Source of the DNA: Welwitschia mirabilis
Taxonomy: Eukaryota > Gnetophyta > Gnetopsida > Welwitschiales
Direction of reading: 5' to 3'
Assembly (NCBI GenBank): GCA_051453625.1
Contig: JBOZIK010000001.1
Span: forward strand, 272,725,799 to 272,789,798
Length of the DNA: 64,000 nucleotides
Of the stretch, positions 1 to 10,682 are shown piece by piece. Below the pieces are notes generated by a model, which had not been told where the DNA came from, did not search any database, and saw only the letters and a list, made by a program, of their open reading frames with translations. Every line of letters begins with the position of its first letter. The stretch's first letter is position 1. The position numbers were made by a program, and so were the translations under genes.

Positions 1-705
1 TTGATTCCCATACTAAAAATTCATCAAACTTTTATCACTTGTATTTTTATTTTTTTTATGTGACTATTATGGTTTACTCATATCTTTTTATTTGTACAAT
101 TTTGTGTCTTTAGTCAATAAATAGATATCTCTTCCTTGACTCTTTTTTGTCTTCATTTCCACCTAAAATTCTTGTGATAGGAGATTTAAGAACTAAAGAA
201 TCATCTTGTAGTTTCAAAGAGACGTTTCCTTAGTATTAGGTAGCATTTCCTCTATTGTTGGCTATTTGATAATATGGATGAATTTTGATTTTTAATATAA
301 AACATTTTCTTTTTATGCTTCAATATATAAATGTTTCTCTCCCTCATAGCTTATGTTACTTAAGATTTGATGATAGTTTCTCTTGTGATATAGTTATGAG
401 GGTAATCTTTATTAAGGTTGTGCTTAGTTAGTTTAAGTTAAGTGCATTATTATTTTCTTTTCCTAAATTAGCTTTGCACAAGTGTATTTTATTTTATTTC
501 CATGCATTACAAGTTATTTTTGTATATTAGATTACAATATTTCTCTTTTGAAAGCAAATCTCTTATTTCCTACTTTGGACTTCGATGGATTATGACATTC
601 AAGTTAACTTTCATCTATATGAGTGTGTCATGTTTGTACATTATTATTTGTAATTAATAGGATTATATTTAAGATGTAAATGTTGCATAAATATGCATTG
701 TAACA
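1..705 (+). repeat. Gypsy LTR (type B), right part
   Basis: Aligns along its length with the right two thirds of the LTR at 29337-30430 (roughly 80% by eye) and more distantly with 13901-14440 and 22361-23465. A degenerate TATA-like AATAAATA lies near 115. The LTR ends at 705 in GTAACA, three bases before a tRNA-Asp-type primer site. The left end is outside the window. Confidence 0.8.
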
Positions 706-708
706 TCT

Positions 709-726
709 TCACATCATTATCGATGA
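709..726 (+). promoter_or_regulatory. Primer-binding site of E1 (tRNA-Asp type), degenerate
   Basis: TCACATCATTATCGATGA lies 3 bases after the LTR end and corresponds to the complement of the tRNA-Asp 3' end used by Athila-like elements, with many substitutions. The homologous site at 14444 is much better preserved and at the same 3-base spacing, which supports the call. Confidence 0.6.
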
Positions 727-1289
727 AGGCTACTTAGAGTTTGAGAGTTATCATTACTTTAGTAAGCATTTTAGTTTGGATGCTTACTGCAATAGTAGTG
801 TAATAGTATTTGTAGTAGTGTAGGTTTCCTATTTTTGCAAAATGCACTTTTTTATTTTTTAAATGAAAGTTTATTTTTGTATTCTACAATAAATGTTCAT
901 TGTCTACTTCATTGTCTAGATGATGTGTGGTGATGATGATCTTTGAGCCATGAGTTTTTTGTTTTAGTTTTCTAATAAAATTTTTAGAGTCTTGTCAAAT
1001 TATTTCCTTAATCATCTAGATGACTTAGGTGGATGATAATCTATTTTCTAAGTTTTTTTATCAGAGTTAATCTTTCATTTCTATTTTTTGCTTTTTCTTT
1101 TCTTATTATTTCTATATTTTTGTCATCTAGGATATCATCTTGATGATGATATAAATGAGAATTTTATAGATCCAAGACTAAGCATGAATGGTTAAGTCTA
1201 GTAACAATAAAAAATACTAGAGAGAATAGCTGTTGATTATTAAAAATATTAGAGAATATTTAATAAATTTAGAAATTAAAATAAGTAAA
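727..1289 (+). other. Leader of E1 between primer site and gag
   Basis: No convincing coding sequence. The leader matches 14462-14800 in E5 and carries copies or near-copies of the palindrome CATCTAGATG (about 1012-1023, with a looser copy near 915). AT-rich. Confidence 0.5.
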
Positions 1290-3010
1290 AACAAGGAAGG
1301 TACGTAAGATTTTGAAATTCTACAATTTCAACGTTTATTTTTATAGAGTCTGCTTTTTCTACCATGTATACCTCATTCTAAAAGCTTCAATAACTTATCT
1401 TTTCAAATTCACTTCTTGTCATTATAACCCCTACTATCACTTCTTCTTAAACCAATATCCATGTTACTCTTTGAGATCTTATAGAAAACAAAAAATGTAA
1501 AATTTAGACTACTTTTTATTTACCTCCTGGTGATGATGTAGAACTCTGTAACTTAATTTTTTATCCTACCTTTAGTGGAGAACTCAATGAATATCCTTTA
1601 CAACACATCATTAATATAAAATAAATTATCATTATTTCTAAAAATAATAAAAAACAAATAAGTATTAGAACATATATGGTTATCTTTTCCATCACTTGGA
1701 GAGATAAAGCAAAACTTTGGCTTAGAATGATTTTCTAAAAAAGTCTAAAATCTTAAAGTTAATTTTAAGAAGTGTTCATTAACAGATTCATGAGTAAAAC
1801 AACTATCTAAAAGCATAAAAAATAAGTTACAACTTTCAATAAATGCCTTACAAAGATTATGCCTCTGCCTATAAGAATTTCTTTGTTGCTTTACGTTTAA
1901 ACCCTATATATAACTTTTCATAAGTAGAACTAGTTAACTATCTTTATAGTGGATTAAATAGTTATACAAAGCAATTTATATATTTTTCTTATAAAGGAAA
2001 CTTATTAGAAAAAACCCTAGATGATGCTAGGAAGGTATTAAAAGATTTAATAAAGGTAACTTAAACTTATCTAAACCCTCACTAGAGAAAACCGATCTGT
2101 AAGCCAGATCATTGAAGATCTAAAATAGCTAAAACATGAGAGGAATGAAAGAAACTTAAAAATAATCCAACTAATATCATTGAGGATTTCACTTTTATCT
2201 TAGAGAAATACACATAAATCATCCTTAATGCTAAAGTAGCAACCAAAAAGAGTGAATTTATAGTTCTAACATGTTATTTGTATGAAGATAGCTATCATGT
2301 CACAAAAGATTGTCCTTTTCTTCTTACCTACAAAGAGAAAATCTATGAAAAATTTTATGACTTTAACCAAAGATCTTAAAACTACATTAAAAACCATAAT
2401 AAAAGATAATTCCAAAATTACAACAATTTTCAACATAGAATGAGTGATCACCCAAACTATAGAAATTTTCAGATACATCATCCTTACTTATAATCTTGTA
2501 GAAATAGATTTGAGAACTCAAACTCTCAATTCAACAACTTAAAAACTTGGCAAGCCCTTCTAACTCACAAAACCATAGTGATCCTCTTAGGAATTCTATT
2601 GATAAGTTGAGAAAAACTCAAAAAAAACAAACAACAACATAGAAAATCTTGCAAGCATTTTAAAATAAACTATGCTTGTCAATCAAAGACCATAAGGGTT
2701 TCTTATCACTCAATCCTTATTTAATCCTAATGAAGTAAGAAAAGTTTATAAGATGGTGATAAGAAGTAAAAATAATACTACTCCTCCTACTCATAAGGCT
2801 TCAACATCACAAAATAATAAGAATGATGAGGAAGAGACCATAGAAATCCTATAAAACCATTTTTTCCCTTTTTCATTAAGAAACAATGAGAAAAATCCTT
2901 CACAAAAGAAATCTGCTACCCCATGGCTTAATAGGCTTAACATAAACTATGTCTTTGATGATTATTTGAAAGACTTAATGCAAAATATCAACATCAAGTT
3001 ACCATTTTGA
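1290..3010 (+). pseudogene. Degenerate gypsy gag (E1)
   Basis: Gag would form the capsid/nucleocapsid particle that packages element RNA. No frame stays open, but short pieces are recognisable: a DKAKLWL-like stretch near 1704-1725, typical of plant gypsy capsid domains, and a zinc-knuckle remnant at 2272-2313 with C-x2-Y-x4-H-x4-C spacing, where the second Cys has become Tyr (TGC to TAT-type change). The whole stretch aligns with E5 14850-17000, which has the intact knuckle. Many TAG/TAA stops sit where Gln or Trp codons would be expected. Non-functional. Confidence 0.7.
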
Positions 3011-3139
3011 AAACTTTTACAAGAAAACCCAAGATATTATAAGCTATGAAAAGACTTAATAAGAAGAAGAAGGAAAAAAAAACCATTCTTAGTAAAGTCT
3101 TTCCAGCTTAATCTATTAGTAACTTAGTGTGCTAAAAAT

Positions 3140-3690
3140 GTTTAAAGTTTAAAGATCATGGGATACCAATTATAAGTATTACTTTAGAGGAAATGTATAA
3201 AATAAAGAGAACCTTTATAGATATTAGAGCTAGTGTTAATATTATGTCCTTGTACATTTGTCAACATCTTAGCTTGAAAGAAAGATTAGAACCTACATGT
3301 GTTATTTTAGAGTTAGCTAATACTTATGTGAACAAATCATTAGGTGTGATCATGGACTTGGTCAATTAGATGGAGAAAGTTTTTTACCTCATCGATTTAG
3401 TTGTTTTAGAAGTTAAGTACTATGATGGATATCCATTACTTTTAAGTAAAGCTTTCTATGTAATAGCCCACTATATCATAGATATAAGAGCTAGATTGAT
3501 GAAGTGTCATTTTAGAAATAAACTATTTTTAATAATATTGTTTGATGTAGCTAAAAAACATTTAGGAAATAACTTAAGTTTAGAGGAAGAAATTAAGCCA
3601 ACTCTATTTTTACAGCAACATCCACTTAAGAAAATATGGTTCATGCTTTACAAACCAACCTTATTTAAAGATAAATTAAAAGTAAACTAA
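3140..3690 (+). pseudogene. Degenerate aspartic protease (E1)
   Basis: Frames around 3205-3690 read TFIDIRASVNIMS and then an ILELAN...LGVIMDL-like stretch, matching the retropepsin of Athila-type elements. The active-site triad expected as D-x-G-A reads D-I-R-A. The Gly-to-Arg change fits a single G-to-A transition and should abolish catalysis. The open frame 3370-3690 is only the C-terminal part of this domain, not an independent gene. The insertion E2 starts 75 bases downstream. Homologous to 17400-18100. Confidence 0.7.
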
Positions 3691-3759
3691 TTATATATTC
3701 TTACCGATCAACTTGAGTTTGACCATCTACCAACTGAGCTTTTTAATCTAGGGAGTGAT

Positions 3760-3764
3760 GAGTC
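3760..3764. repeat. Left target-site duplication of E2
   Basis: GAGTC immediately before the TG of the 5' LTR. The right partner at 11461-11465 is GAGCC, differing by one C/T transition. Confidence 0.7.
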
Positions 3765-3889
3765 TGTTATATTATATTTGCTAATTGATGTCAAATAATA
3801 TCTTTTGTATAGTGCAAATGATACTTTTTGTGTAGATAAAGTTTGATATTTTTAGGTTAAAATAAGGATCCCAAATATGCACCAGAAAC

Positions 3890-4310
3890 TTGCTTAGTCG
3901 ATTCATCCTCTAGAGGGGTCGATCAGATCCTAAAGGAATCGAATGTACCTAAAGCTATCAAAAGAAAAATGGACTAAATCTAAAGGAATCAACCAAATTT
4001 TCATGGGGTTGATCGAACCTGTAATCTAAATAATTAGTGTTCCTAAACCGAATGATAAGGGATCAACCAAATTTTCATGGGATTAACTAGATTTAAGGAC
4101 CTAATAGATAGTAGTTCTAGACTGAGAGACAAGGGGTCTTTTAAACCCAGGATGGAGTCGACCAAATGGGGCTCGATTAGACCCAAATGAGGTCATTAAA
4201 CTTAGAGACCTAAAACTCTAGGATGATTAAATTTCTCTCTTAGGTGACCTAAGTAATTCATGGCACCACATGAGGTCGACCAAATTTTTGTGGGGTCAAC
4301 CAAATAGTGT
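3890..4310 (+). repeat. Iterated GTCGACC-type motifs in LTR U3
   Basis: Roughly every 15-40 bases there is a variant of GGGTCGACCAGA or GGTTGATCGAAC. Examples are GGGGTCGATCAGATC near 3915, GGAGTCGACCAAATG near 4154 and GAGGTCGACCAAATT near 4270. Most variants differ by C/T or G/A changes. The same block occurs at the equivalent place in the other LTR copies, upstream of the TATA box. Confidence 0.75.
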
Positions 4311-4430
4311 AGAAAAGAAAAAATTTTAAACATTATGTATCTATTTCCTAGCCATTAACTAGCCATTTACTAGTTATTTATAATTGTTAAAGGCATAATT
4401 CATTTGTAACATATCCTATTAGCCCTAAAA

Positions 4431-4438
4431 TATAAATA
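4431..4438 (+). promoter_or_regulatory. TATA box of E2 5' LTR
   Basis: TATAAATA, conserved at 10738-10745 in the 3' LTR and as TATTTATA on the minus-strand copies at 59066-59073 and 61578-61585. Confidence 0.7.
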
Positions 4439-5163
4439 TCTATGTTATTATTGACTTAGAGATCTTTTGGCACTACTATTGTTTGGCACAATCATTATGA
4501 ATATAAAAGATCAAGCTGTGATTTCTCATTGGTGTATCGTTATACTACTTTACATCTGACTTGAGGAGATTTATCATTGATATAAGCATTTCATTCTTGT
4601 TAGATCTAAGAGCTTTATTATTGTGATCTACTAAAGAAAAGCTTCATTCATTGTAATACTATAGAAAGTGTGATATTTATGCAACTAAGGCATCATGACA
4701 TTACATCCATTATTTTTAGAGGTTGAGACTTAATGTTAAAAAATCCATGCTATACGTTGATACTTAGCTTTGAAAAGTCCATTCTGAAGATTAAGACTTA
4801 GCCTCTAAAAATCTTCTTGTAAAGATTACAGATGAATCTAGAATACTTGGTTGAGTAATAGAGATCTGAGATCTAGCTTGGAAGAAGCTAATCACTGAGA
4901 GTGGAGTAGGGAAGCTTCTAAACCACTATAAATCTGGTATGCTTCAAAATTGGTAGATTATGCTTTTTATTTTTATTTCTTAATTTTAGAATTTCATTAT
5001 TTTATGCACATTTATGATTTGATTATTTTCATATAAAAGCTATGTTTTAGATTAGATTTTAAATATTTTAGATTTGTGCTTAAGTTTTGAAAAGAATTTA
5101 TTTATTCCTTCCCCCTCCCCCCATCCTCCTCATTCCTCCTTTAGGCTTCTTGATCCTATAATT

Positions 5164-5175
5164 TAGTATCAAAGA
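5164..5175 (+). promoter_or_regulatory. Primer-binding site of E2 (initiator Met-tRNA type)
   Basis: TAGTATCAAAGA, three substitutions from the usual TGGTATCAGAGC, three bases after the LTR end. This is the primer class normally used by copia elements. Confidence 0.75.
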
Positions 5176-5227
5176 TTAGGTTATTCATTGATAGATTCTA
5201 ACTAATCTTAACTTTAGAACCCTAAAA

Positions 5228-6560
5228 ATGACTAACCCTTTTAATGGATTTTCAATCAGTTATCCACCTATGTTCAATGGTTCAAACTATGTCTATTAGA
5301 AATCTAGGATGAGAATCTTTTTTATATTCCTAGATGATGATAGAAAGAAAGTCATTTACAAAGGGTGTATTATGCCTATGATAACACAGACAGATGCAAA
5401 TGGTCATACTATCTTAGGTCCCAAATCCCGAGACTAATGGATACCTCAGGTAAAGAAAAAGGCACCATTAATGTCTATGCTCTTAATGTAATCTTTTGTG
5501 TAGTATGTACAAATGAATTTAAAAGAATCATGAAATGTAACCATGCTAAAGAAGCTTAGGATATTCTAGAAGTGGCACATAAAGGAACATACACTATTAA
5601 ATAAGAAAAACTTCAAATGATTATTTTTAAATTTGAAGATATTCATATGGATGAAGAATAAACCTTACAAGAATTTTTTGCTAGACTTACAAATATCATA
5701 AACTCAATGGCAACCTCAAAGAATGCATGGAGTAAAGAAAAATGGCAAGAAAAGTTTTGAGATCCCTACCAAGATATTTGAACTAAAGGTAACAGCCATC
5801 GAAGAAAGCAAAAACATCAATGAAATGACATTAGAAGAATTTCAAGGTAATCTTCAAACCTATGAGCTTAAGTTTGTTAGAGATAAAAGAAAAGGTATTG
5901 TATTGAAATGTATATAGAAAGACTATAGATCTTACAGATCAGATGAAGAACTCAATGATGAAGTGACTCTTCCAACCAGATGATCCAAAAATTTTCTTTA
6001 TAAGAAAAAGTAAGGAGAATCAAGTAGGAATTCAAGGAGAAGCAACCCAAAATAAAAAAAGAGCAAGAAAAGAGAAAGGAAATCTAATGCTACTTATGCA
6101 AAGGATTTGGACATATAACTAATAAGTGTCCTAATACTAGGAGAAAGAATAAAAAGTTAAGAAATCCTTCATTCATGGCTACTTGGGATAATAAAGATGA
6201 TAAAGATGAGAAAAACTATTTAGACTATGGATCATATAGAGATAGAAGATTGTCTTTCATGGCTCTAGTATCATCACTTAAAAATGTGCCTAGTACTTCA
6301 ATGCCATTGATGAAGAAGAAGATGAGGTAGAAGATACATGTTAAGAATTGTATAAAGAGTGTAAAAAGATTATCAACAGAATCAATGAGTTAAATAAATT
6401 AGTGAAGTTTATTACCAAAGAAAAGGAGGAAGTGGAAGAGAAATGCAATGTGCTCAAATCTGAAAATATCAAACTAACTTCTTAGGTAAAAGATCTTTTT
6501 TATTTTATAAATAATTTTTCTAGTAGCTCTTCTAAATTGAAACAGATGCTTGGAATATGA
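5228..6560 (+). pseudogene. Degenerate copia gag (E2)
   Basis: From ATG 5228 the frame reads MTNPFNGFSISYPPMFNG, followed by residues resembling the capsid start of SIRE-like Gag, where the element binds and packages its RNA. Stops and frameshifts break it repeatedly, leaving short open pieces such as 5365-5559 and 5723-5917. A zinc knuckle at 6088-6129 reads CYLCKGFGHITNKC, with complete C-x2-C-x4-H-x4-C spacing. It is followed by an acidic, lysine-rich tail to about 6560. The nucleocapsid motif is intact while the capsid frame is not, so no functional protein is expected. Confidence 0.75.
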
Positions 6561-6835
6561 AAGTCCACTGGAGATAAATCAGGTATTAGAATTAATATAC
6601 AAAGATCATGAAAATAAGTAAACCAAACAAGTAAGCATGTGCCTAGTCTTTGTGTAATTTTTGTGGTAGATTTGGTTATTCAAAATATTTTTGCAAAGTT
6701 AGATAATTAATGCTTTTCTCTAAGAATGTAAACTCATTTCCTTTTAAGTTTATTCCCAAAAAAATATACCACCTCAGTTAAATAAGACTAAGTGGGTTAA
6801 AGCTAATAATCTTTAAAGATTTATAACATATATAG

Positions 6836-7210
6836 ATTATAGAGGATCACATTTAAATAGTTGGTATCTAGATAGTCATTGTTTGATGTATATGATAGAA
6901 TATAAATTAAGTTTTTAAAACTTTAAAAACATAAATGGAGGAGTGGTCATATTTGGAAACAATCAAACAGTGAAAATAAAAGTACAAAATGCATCAAAGG
7001 AGGTATGTCATCTAAATTTGATTATATACTTTATGTTAATGACTTACAACATAATTTATTAAGTGTTAGTCAACTTTATGATAAAGGGCATAGAATAATT
7101 TTTTGATAAATGAAAATGCATTATTATAAATAAAAAATAAATGTTGCTATTTTTCATATAAAAGGTATTAATAATGCTTATAGACTAGATGTCAAATTAT
7201 TTGATCAAAT
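6836..7210 (+). pseudogene. Copia protease and pre-integrase stub (E2)
   Basis: Around 6855-6900 the sequence reads NSWYLDSHCLMYM. In copia proteases the corresponding motif is WYLDSGCS, so the catalytic D-S-G has lost its Gly. About 7040-7110 reads a LQHNLLSVSQLYDKGHRIIF-like stretch, the conserved pre-integrase segment. The homology stops near NNAYR (about 7170-7185). The expected H-x-H zinc region, integrase, reverse transcriptase and RNase H do not follow. E3 shows the same stub at 60719-60901 ending at the same NNAYR. Confidence 0.75.
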
Positions 7211-7702
7211 GTTCCATGAAAATTAAGACTCAAGAAAAGCTTTTTGTTATTCTATAAATTCTAATAAAACCCCTAGTCCTCATAATCAATTTAACAATTA
7301 TGAAAGTGATCTAGAGGATAAGTCACTATCCCTTAGCTAATTATAGGATGCTCGACTAGATCTACAATTTGATCAACTAGAAGTGGTCGGTTGATCAGAC
7401 TGAGAGCGTGGTCACCTAGACCCCTCAATACTATAGACCCATGTCTCAATAAGTCGATTAGATGTTTGAGTAGTTGACTGGACCTAATGGATTATAGTGC
7501 AGAAGTATAGTCAATGGATCTTATCTTTTTCTCAAATTAACTCTATTTTCTTTAGTTTATAAAAGAGATAGAATCGTAACTTGATTTTATTATGTTCTAG
7601 TACCTTTAAGCTTTCAGATCTAGTGAGTTTCTTTCAAGATATGAAGAAATTTCCTTTAGATTCAATGTTTTTCTTAGTTCTCTTTCTTTCAAGGATTTTA
7701 GA
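7211..7702 (+). other. Spacer between pol stub and extra ORF in E2, with GTCGAC-type motifs
   Basis: No coding sequence recognised. About 7350-7490 carries several variants of the same GGTCGACC/GATCAACTAGA motif found in the LTR. The homologous spacer in E3 (60213-60600, minus) also has them. The tail near 7590-7700 is pyrimidine-rich and leads to the ATG at 7703. Confidence 0.5.
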
Positions 7703-8700
7703 ATGGCTACTAGCTCTTTTAGAAGAGGTGCAAAAGAGGCTCCTTTAAGGAAACCTTTCTACTTATATCAAGGAATGTCTGAAGAATATATTGATAAGTT
7801 CTCTAACATGTTTTAGAAGAAAGCTGTGTGCTAGGAGTAGTTTGTAGCTACATTAGAACTCAGGGAATTCAAGGAAGCCATTTAGCTCTTGAGAGATCAA
7901 GATCTAGACAATTTATTGGATGTTTTAGATTCTATTTATCCTTTTCTTACTAGGATGTTTTATTGCAATTCTTCTTTTTACCATAATACTAAGACTTTTG
8001 AAACCCTTATTTTGGATAGGAGGCTAAGAATAACAGCAAATCTCATCTCTGAGCTGACTGATCTTCTAAGAAGAGCTTCTTTTGTTTCTTAAAAATCTTA
8101 AAAAGAAGAATAATAGTTATTAGGAAGTTTTATGATAGAGCACACTCTTAGAAATACACTTTATTTACTTCTTTATTAACTCCCAAATATTTTTTTATTC
8201 ATTTAATTTTTACTTATAACTTTTTTCCTTTAGCTTGCCATCATGATGAGGCCTTTAGCTATAGAGCATATTTGTTGTATTTGATAGGAAATAAGCATTT
8301 CATTGGTGGTCCAACCATAATACTAAAGAATATGGCTTCGTAGTTGGAGTACATAGAACTAGGGCTCTATCCTACTTTGTGCTTATCACCAAAATCTGTT
8401 ACCATTTTTGTGTTAATCTTCATCCTTCATTGGAAACTCTTTAGCCTTTGTCACTCATTGGGCATGCGACTTTGTCTTTTATGCATATCTTTATCCCCTC
8501 AAAGAAATATCCTTCTAAACTCCAAAAGAAGCATCTCCACATGATTCTCTTTCATATCTAAAATGGATTAACTCCCATACTAAACACATGAAAGAAGCCC
8601 TCATTGCAGCTGGATATGACATTACAGATACCTCAGCTAAGGGTACCAGCTTTGCTTGTACTGGAGGAGATGGAAAAACATTTATAGAAATAATCTAAAA
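7703..8700 (+). pseudogene. Extra ORF of the E2/E3 family, possibly plant-transposon-protein-like
   Basis: Starts MATSSFRRGAKEAP, then RKPFYLYQGMSEE, then stops at about residues 38, 44 and 46 and another near 60. It resumes with LLRDQDLDNLLDVLDSIYP and TFETLILDRRLRITANL, ending with a weakly readable tail to about 8700. E3 encodes the same protein (59700-60212, minus), sharing FYxYQGM, KFSNMF, LLRDQ, TLETL and ITDLLRR-like blocks. The layout resembles the N-terminal region of the 'putative plant transposon protein' family found inside other plant retrotransposons: a KFSNMFEKK-like block followed by YP-L and a beta-rich segment. That resemblance is from memory and tentative. It replaces integrase/reverse transcriptase in position. 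Function unknown. Confidence 0.55.
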
Positions 8701-9528
8701 AGGAATAAGAAGAAGAGGAGGAATCATATTAAAATTTCTTATCTTTCAGATCATGCTTCAGTATTCTCTCCTTGCCATTGGTGTCAACAAAGAGAGATTT
8801 GGTTGTGCTTATTTTCTAAATTTTAGGTGTATGCTCTTAAAGAGTACTTTTTTAATGTTCAAGTTGTAATCCTTTATAGACTTGTAATGTTTTTCTCTTA
8901 ATGAAAATTAGTTATCTATTTAGCATAATTTTTTGTATATCACTTTGCATGATTTGGTATATCTCATTTTATTGTATAAAATTATATGTACTTATTTTGA
9001 AAAGACTAAATTTATTATCTTAAATTGAAAATGAATCAAAATATTTATGTCATCTAAATTAATGAGTGTGTCTGATCACATTTAGATTATCATTTAATAT
9101 CATTATGTTTTCTCAAATTGTGCATAATCAAATTTGTAACATTTAAAAGCACAAAATTTTATCCATTCAAAATACCTAAATTTGTATTAATATTTGGATC
9201 ATTACTTTTACATATGATATCAAGATAGTGGGAGAAAAATTTTGATATATTTGGATACATATTTAAAGATTATATTTTCATTTCCATTAATGTCAAACGG
9301 GGAGAAGATGTAGTGTTTTCAAAGAATTTTTTGAAGTATTTTATCAAAGGGGGAGAAAATAAGAGGAAGAAAATGGCTTATCTTAGAATTGTTTTACCCT
9401 TTTCTTAAATGTTTATATGGCTTAATAAAAGAATGATTTTTTTACTATAATGTGTTTAAAATTTGTGTGATGAAAGAACCTAAAAGTGTTTAATTTTTAA
9501 AATCACTTATTTATTTTCCATCAATGTC
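8701..9528 (+). other. 3' untranslated region of E2
   Basis: AT-rich sequence with no coding signal. It contains two earlier purine tracts resembling the functional polypurine tract: ACGGGGAGAAG near 9296-9306 and AAAGGGGGAGAAAAT near 9346-9360. Confidence 0.6.
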
Positions 9529-9539
9529 AAAGGGGGAGA
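9529..9539 (+). promoter_or_regulatory. Polypurine tract of E2
   Basis: AAAGGGGGAGA directly before the 3' LTR start (TTGTTAGATTATAT). Primes plus-strand DNA synthesis in LTR elements. Form and position are typical of SIRE-like copia elements. Confidence 0.85.
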
Positions 9540-9603
9540 TTGTTAGATTATATTTGCCAATTAATGTCAAACTAATATCTCTTATGTAGTGCAAATGGTA
9601 TCT

Positions 9604-9725
9604 NNNNNNNNNNNNNNNNNNNNNNNNNNNNNNNNNNNNNNNNNNNNNNNNNNNNNNNNNNNNNNNNNNNNNNNNNNNNNNNNNNNNNNNNNNNNNNNNN
9701 NNNNNNNNNNNNNNNNNNNNNNNNN
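9604..9725. other. Assembly gap
   Basis: 122 N inside the 3' LTR of E2. Alignment with the 5' LTR suggests the missing sequence is ordinary LTR. Confidence 0.99.
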
Positions 9726-9991
9726 TTAAAGCTATCAAAAGAAAAATGGACTAGACCCAGAGGGATTGACTAGATTATCATGGAGTTGACTAAACCTACA
9801 ACCTGAATAATTAATGTTGCTAAATCAAATGGTAAGTGGTCAACTATATTTTCATGCGGTTGACTAGATTTAAGGACCTGACAGACTGTAGTTCTAGACC
9901 AAGAGATAAGAAGTCGACCAGATATAGGATGTGATTAATCAAACTAGGATTAATAAGACCCAAAAGAGGTTGATCAGACTTGGAGACATAA

Positions 9992-10682
9992 NNNNNNNNN
10001 NNNNNNNNNNNNNNNNNNNNNNNNNNNNNNNNNNNNNNNNNNNNNNNNNNNNNNNNNNNNNNNNNNNNNNNNNNNNNNNNNNNNNNNNNNNNNNNNNNNN
10101 NNNNNNNNNNNNNNNNNNNNNNNNNNNNNNNNNNNNNNNNNNNNNNNNNNNNNNNNNNNNNNNNNNNNNNNNNNNNNNNNNNNNNNNNNNNNNNNNNNNN
10201 NNNNNNNNNNNNNNNNNNNNNNNNNNNNNNNNNNNNNNNNNNNNNNNNNNNNNNNNNNNNNNNNNNNNNNNNNNNNNNNNNNNNNNNNNNNNNNNNNNNN
10301 NNNNNNNNNNNNNNNNNNNNNNNNNNNNNNNNNNNNNNNNNNNNNNNNNNNNNNNNNNNNNNNNNNNNNNNNNNNNNNNNNNNNNNNNNNNNNNNNNNNN
10401 NNNNNNNNNNNNNNNNNNNNNNNNNNNNNNNNNNNNNNNNNNNNNNNNNNNNNNNNNNNNNNNNNNNNNNNNNNNNNNNNNNNNNNNNNNNNNNNNNNNN
10501 NNNNNNNNNNNNNNNNNNNNNNNNNNNNNNNNNNNNNNNNNNNNNNNNNNNNNNNNNNNNNNNNNNNNNNNNNNNNNNNNNNNNNNNNNNNNNNNNNNNN
10601 NNNNNNNNNNNNNNNNNNNNNNNNNNNNNNNNNNNNNNNNNNNNNNNNNNNNNNNNNNNNNNNNNNNNNNNNNNNNNNNNNN
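9992..10682. other. Assembly gap
   Basis: 691 N inside the 3' LTR of E2. The corresponding 5' LTR interval is only about 200 bases (roughly 4190-4380), so the gap size is probably overestimated or the LTR carries extra sequence here. Confidence 0.95.

Larger units (their letters stand above)
3765..5160 (+). repeat. 5' LTR of E2
   Basis: About 1.4 kb, starting TGTTATATTATATTTGC and ending near 5160 (GATCCTATA). Matches 9541-11460, 32176-33540 and, on the minus strand, 58402-59606 and 61043-62252. Contains a block of iterated degenerate GTCGACC motifs (about 3890-4310), a TATA box at 4431-4438, and a terminal pyrimidine-rich stretch just before the end. Confidence 0.85.

Noticed and set aside
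3370-3690. 106-codon open frame as an independent gene
   Set aside because: It is the C-terminal part of the gypsy protease, homologous to 17570-17880, with no start of its own.
8344-8544. 66-codon open frame as a small protein
   Set aside because: Lies in another frame of the extra ORF's 3' half. The opposite-strand copy in E3 does not keep this frame.
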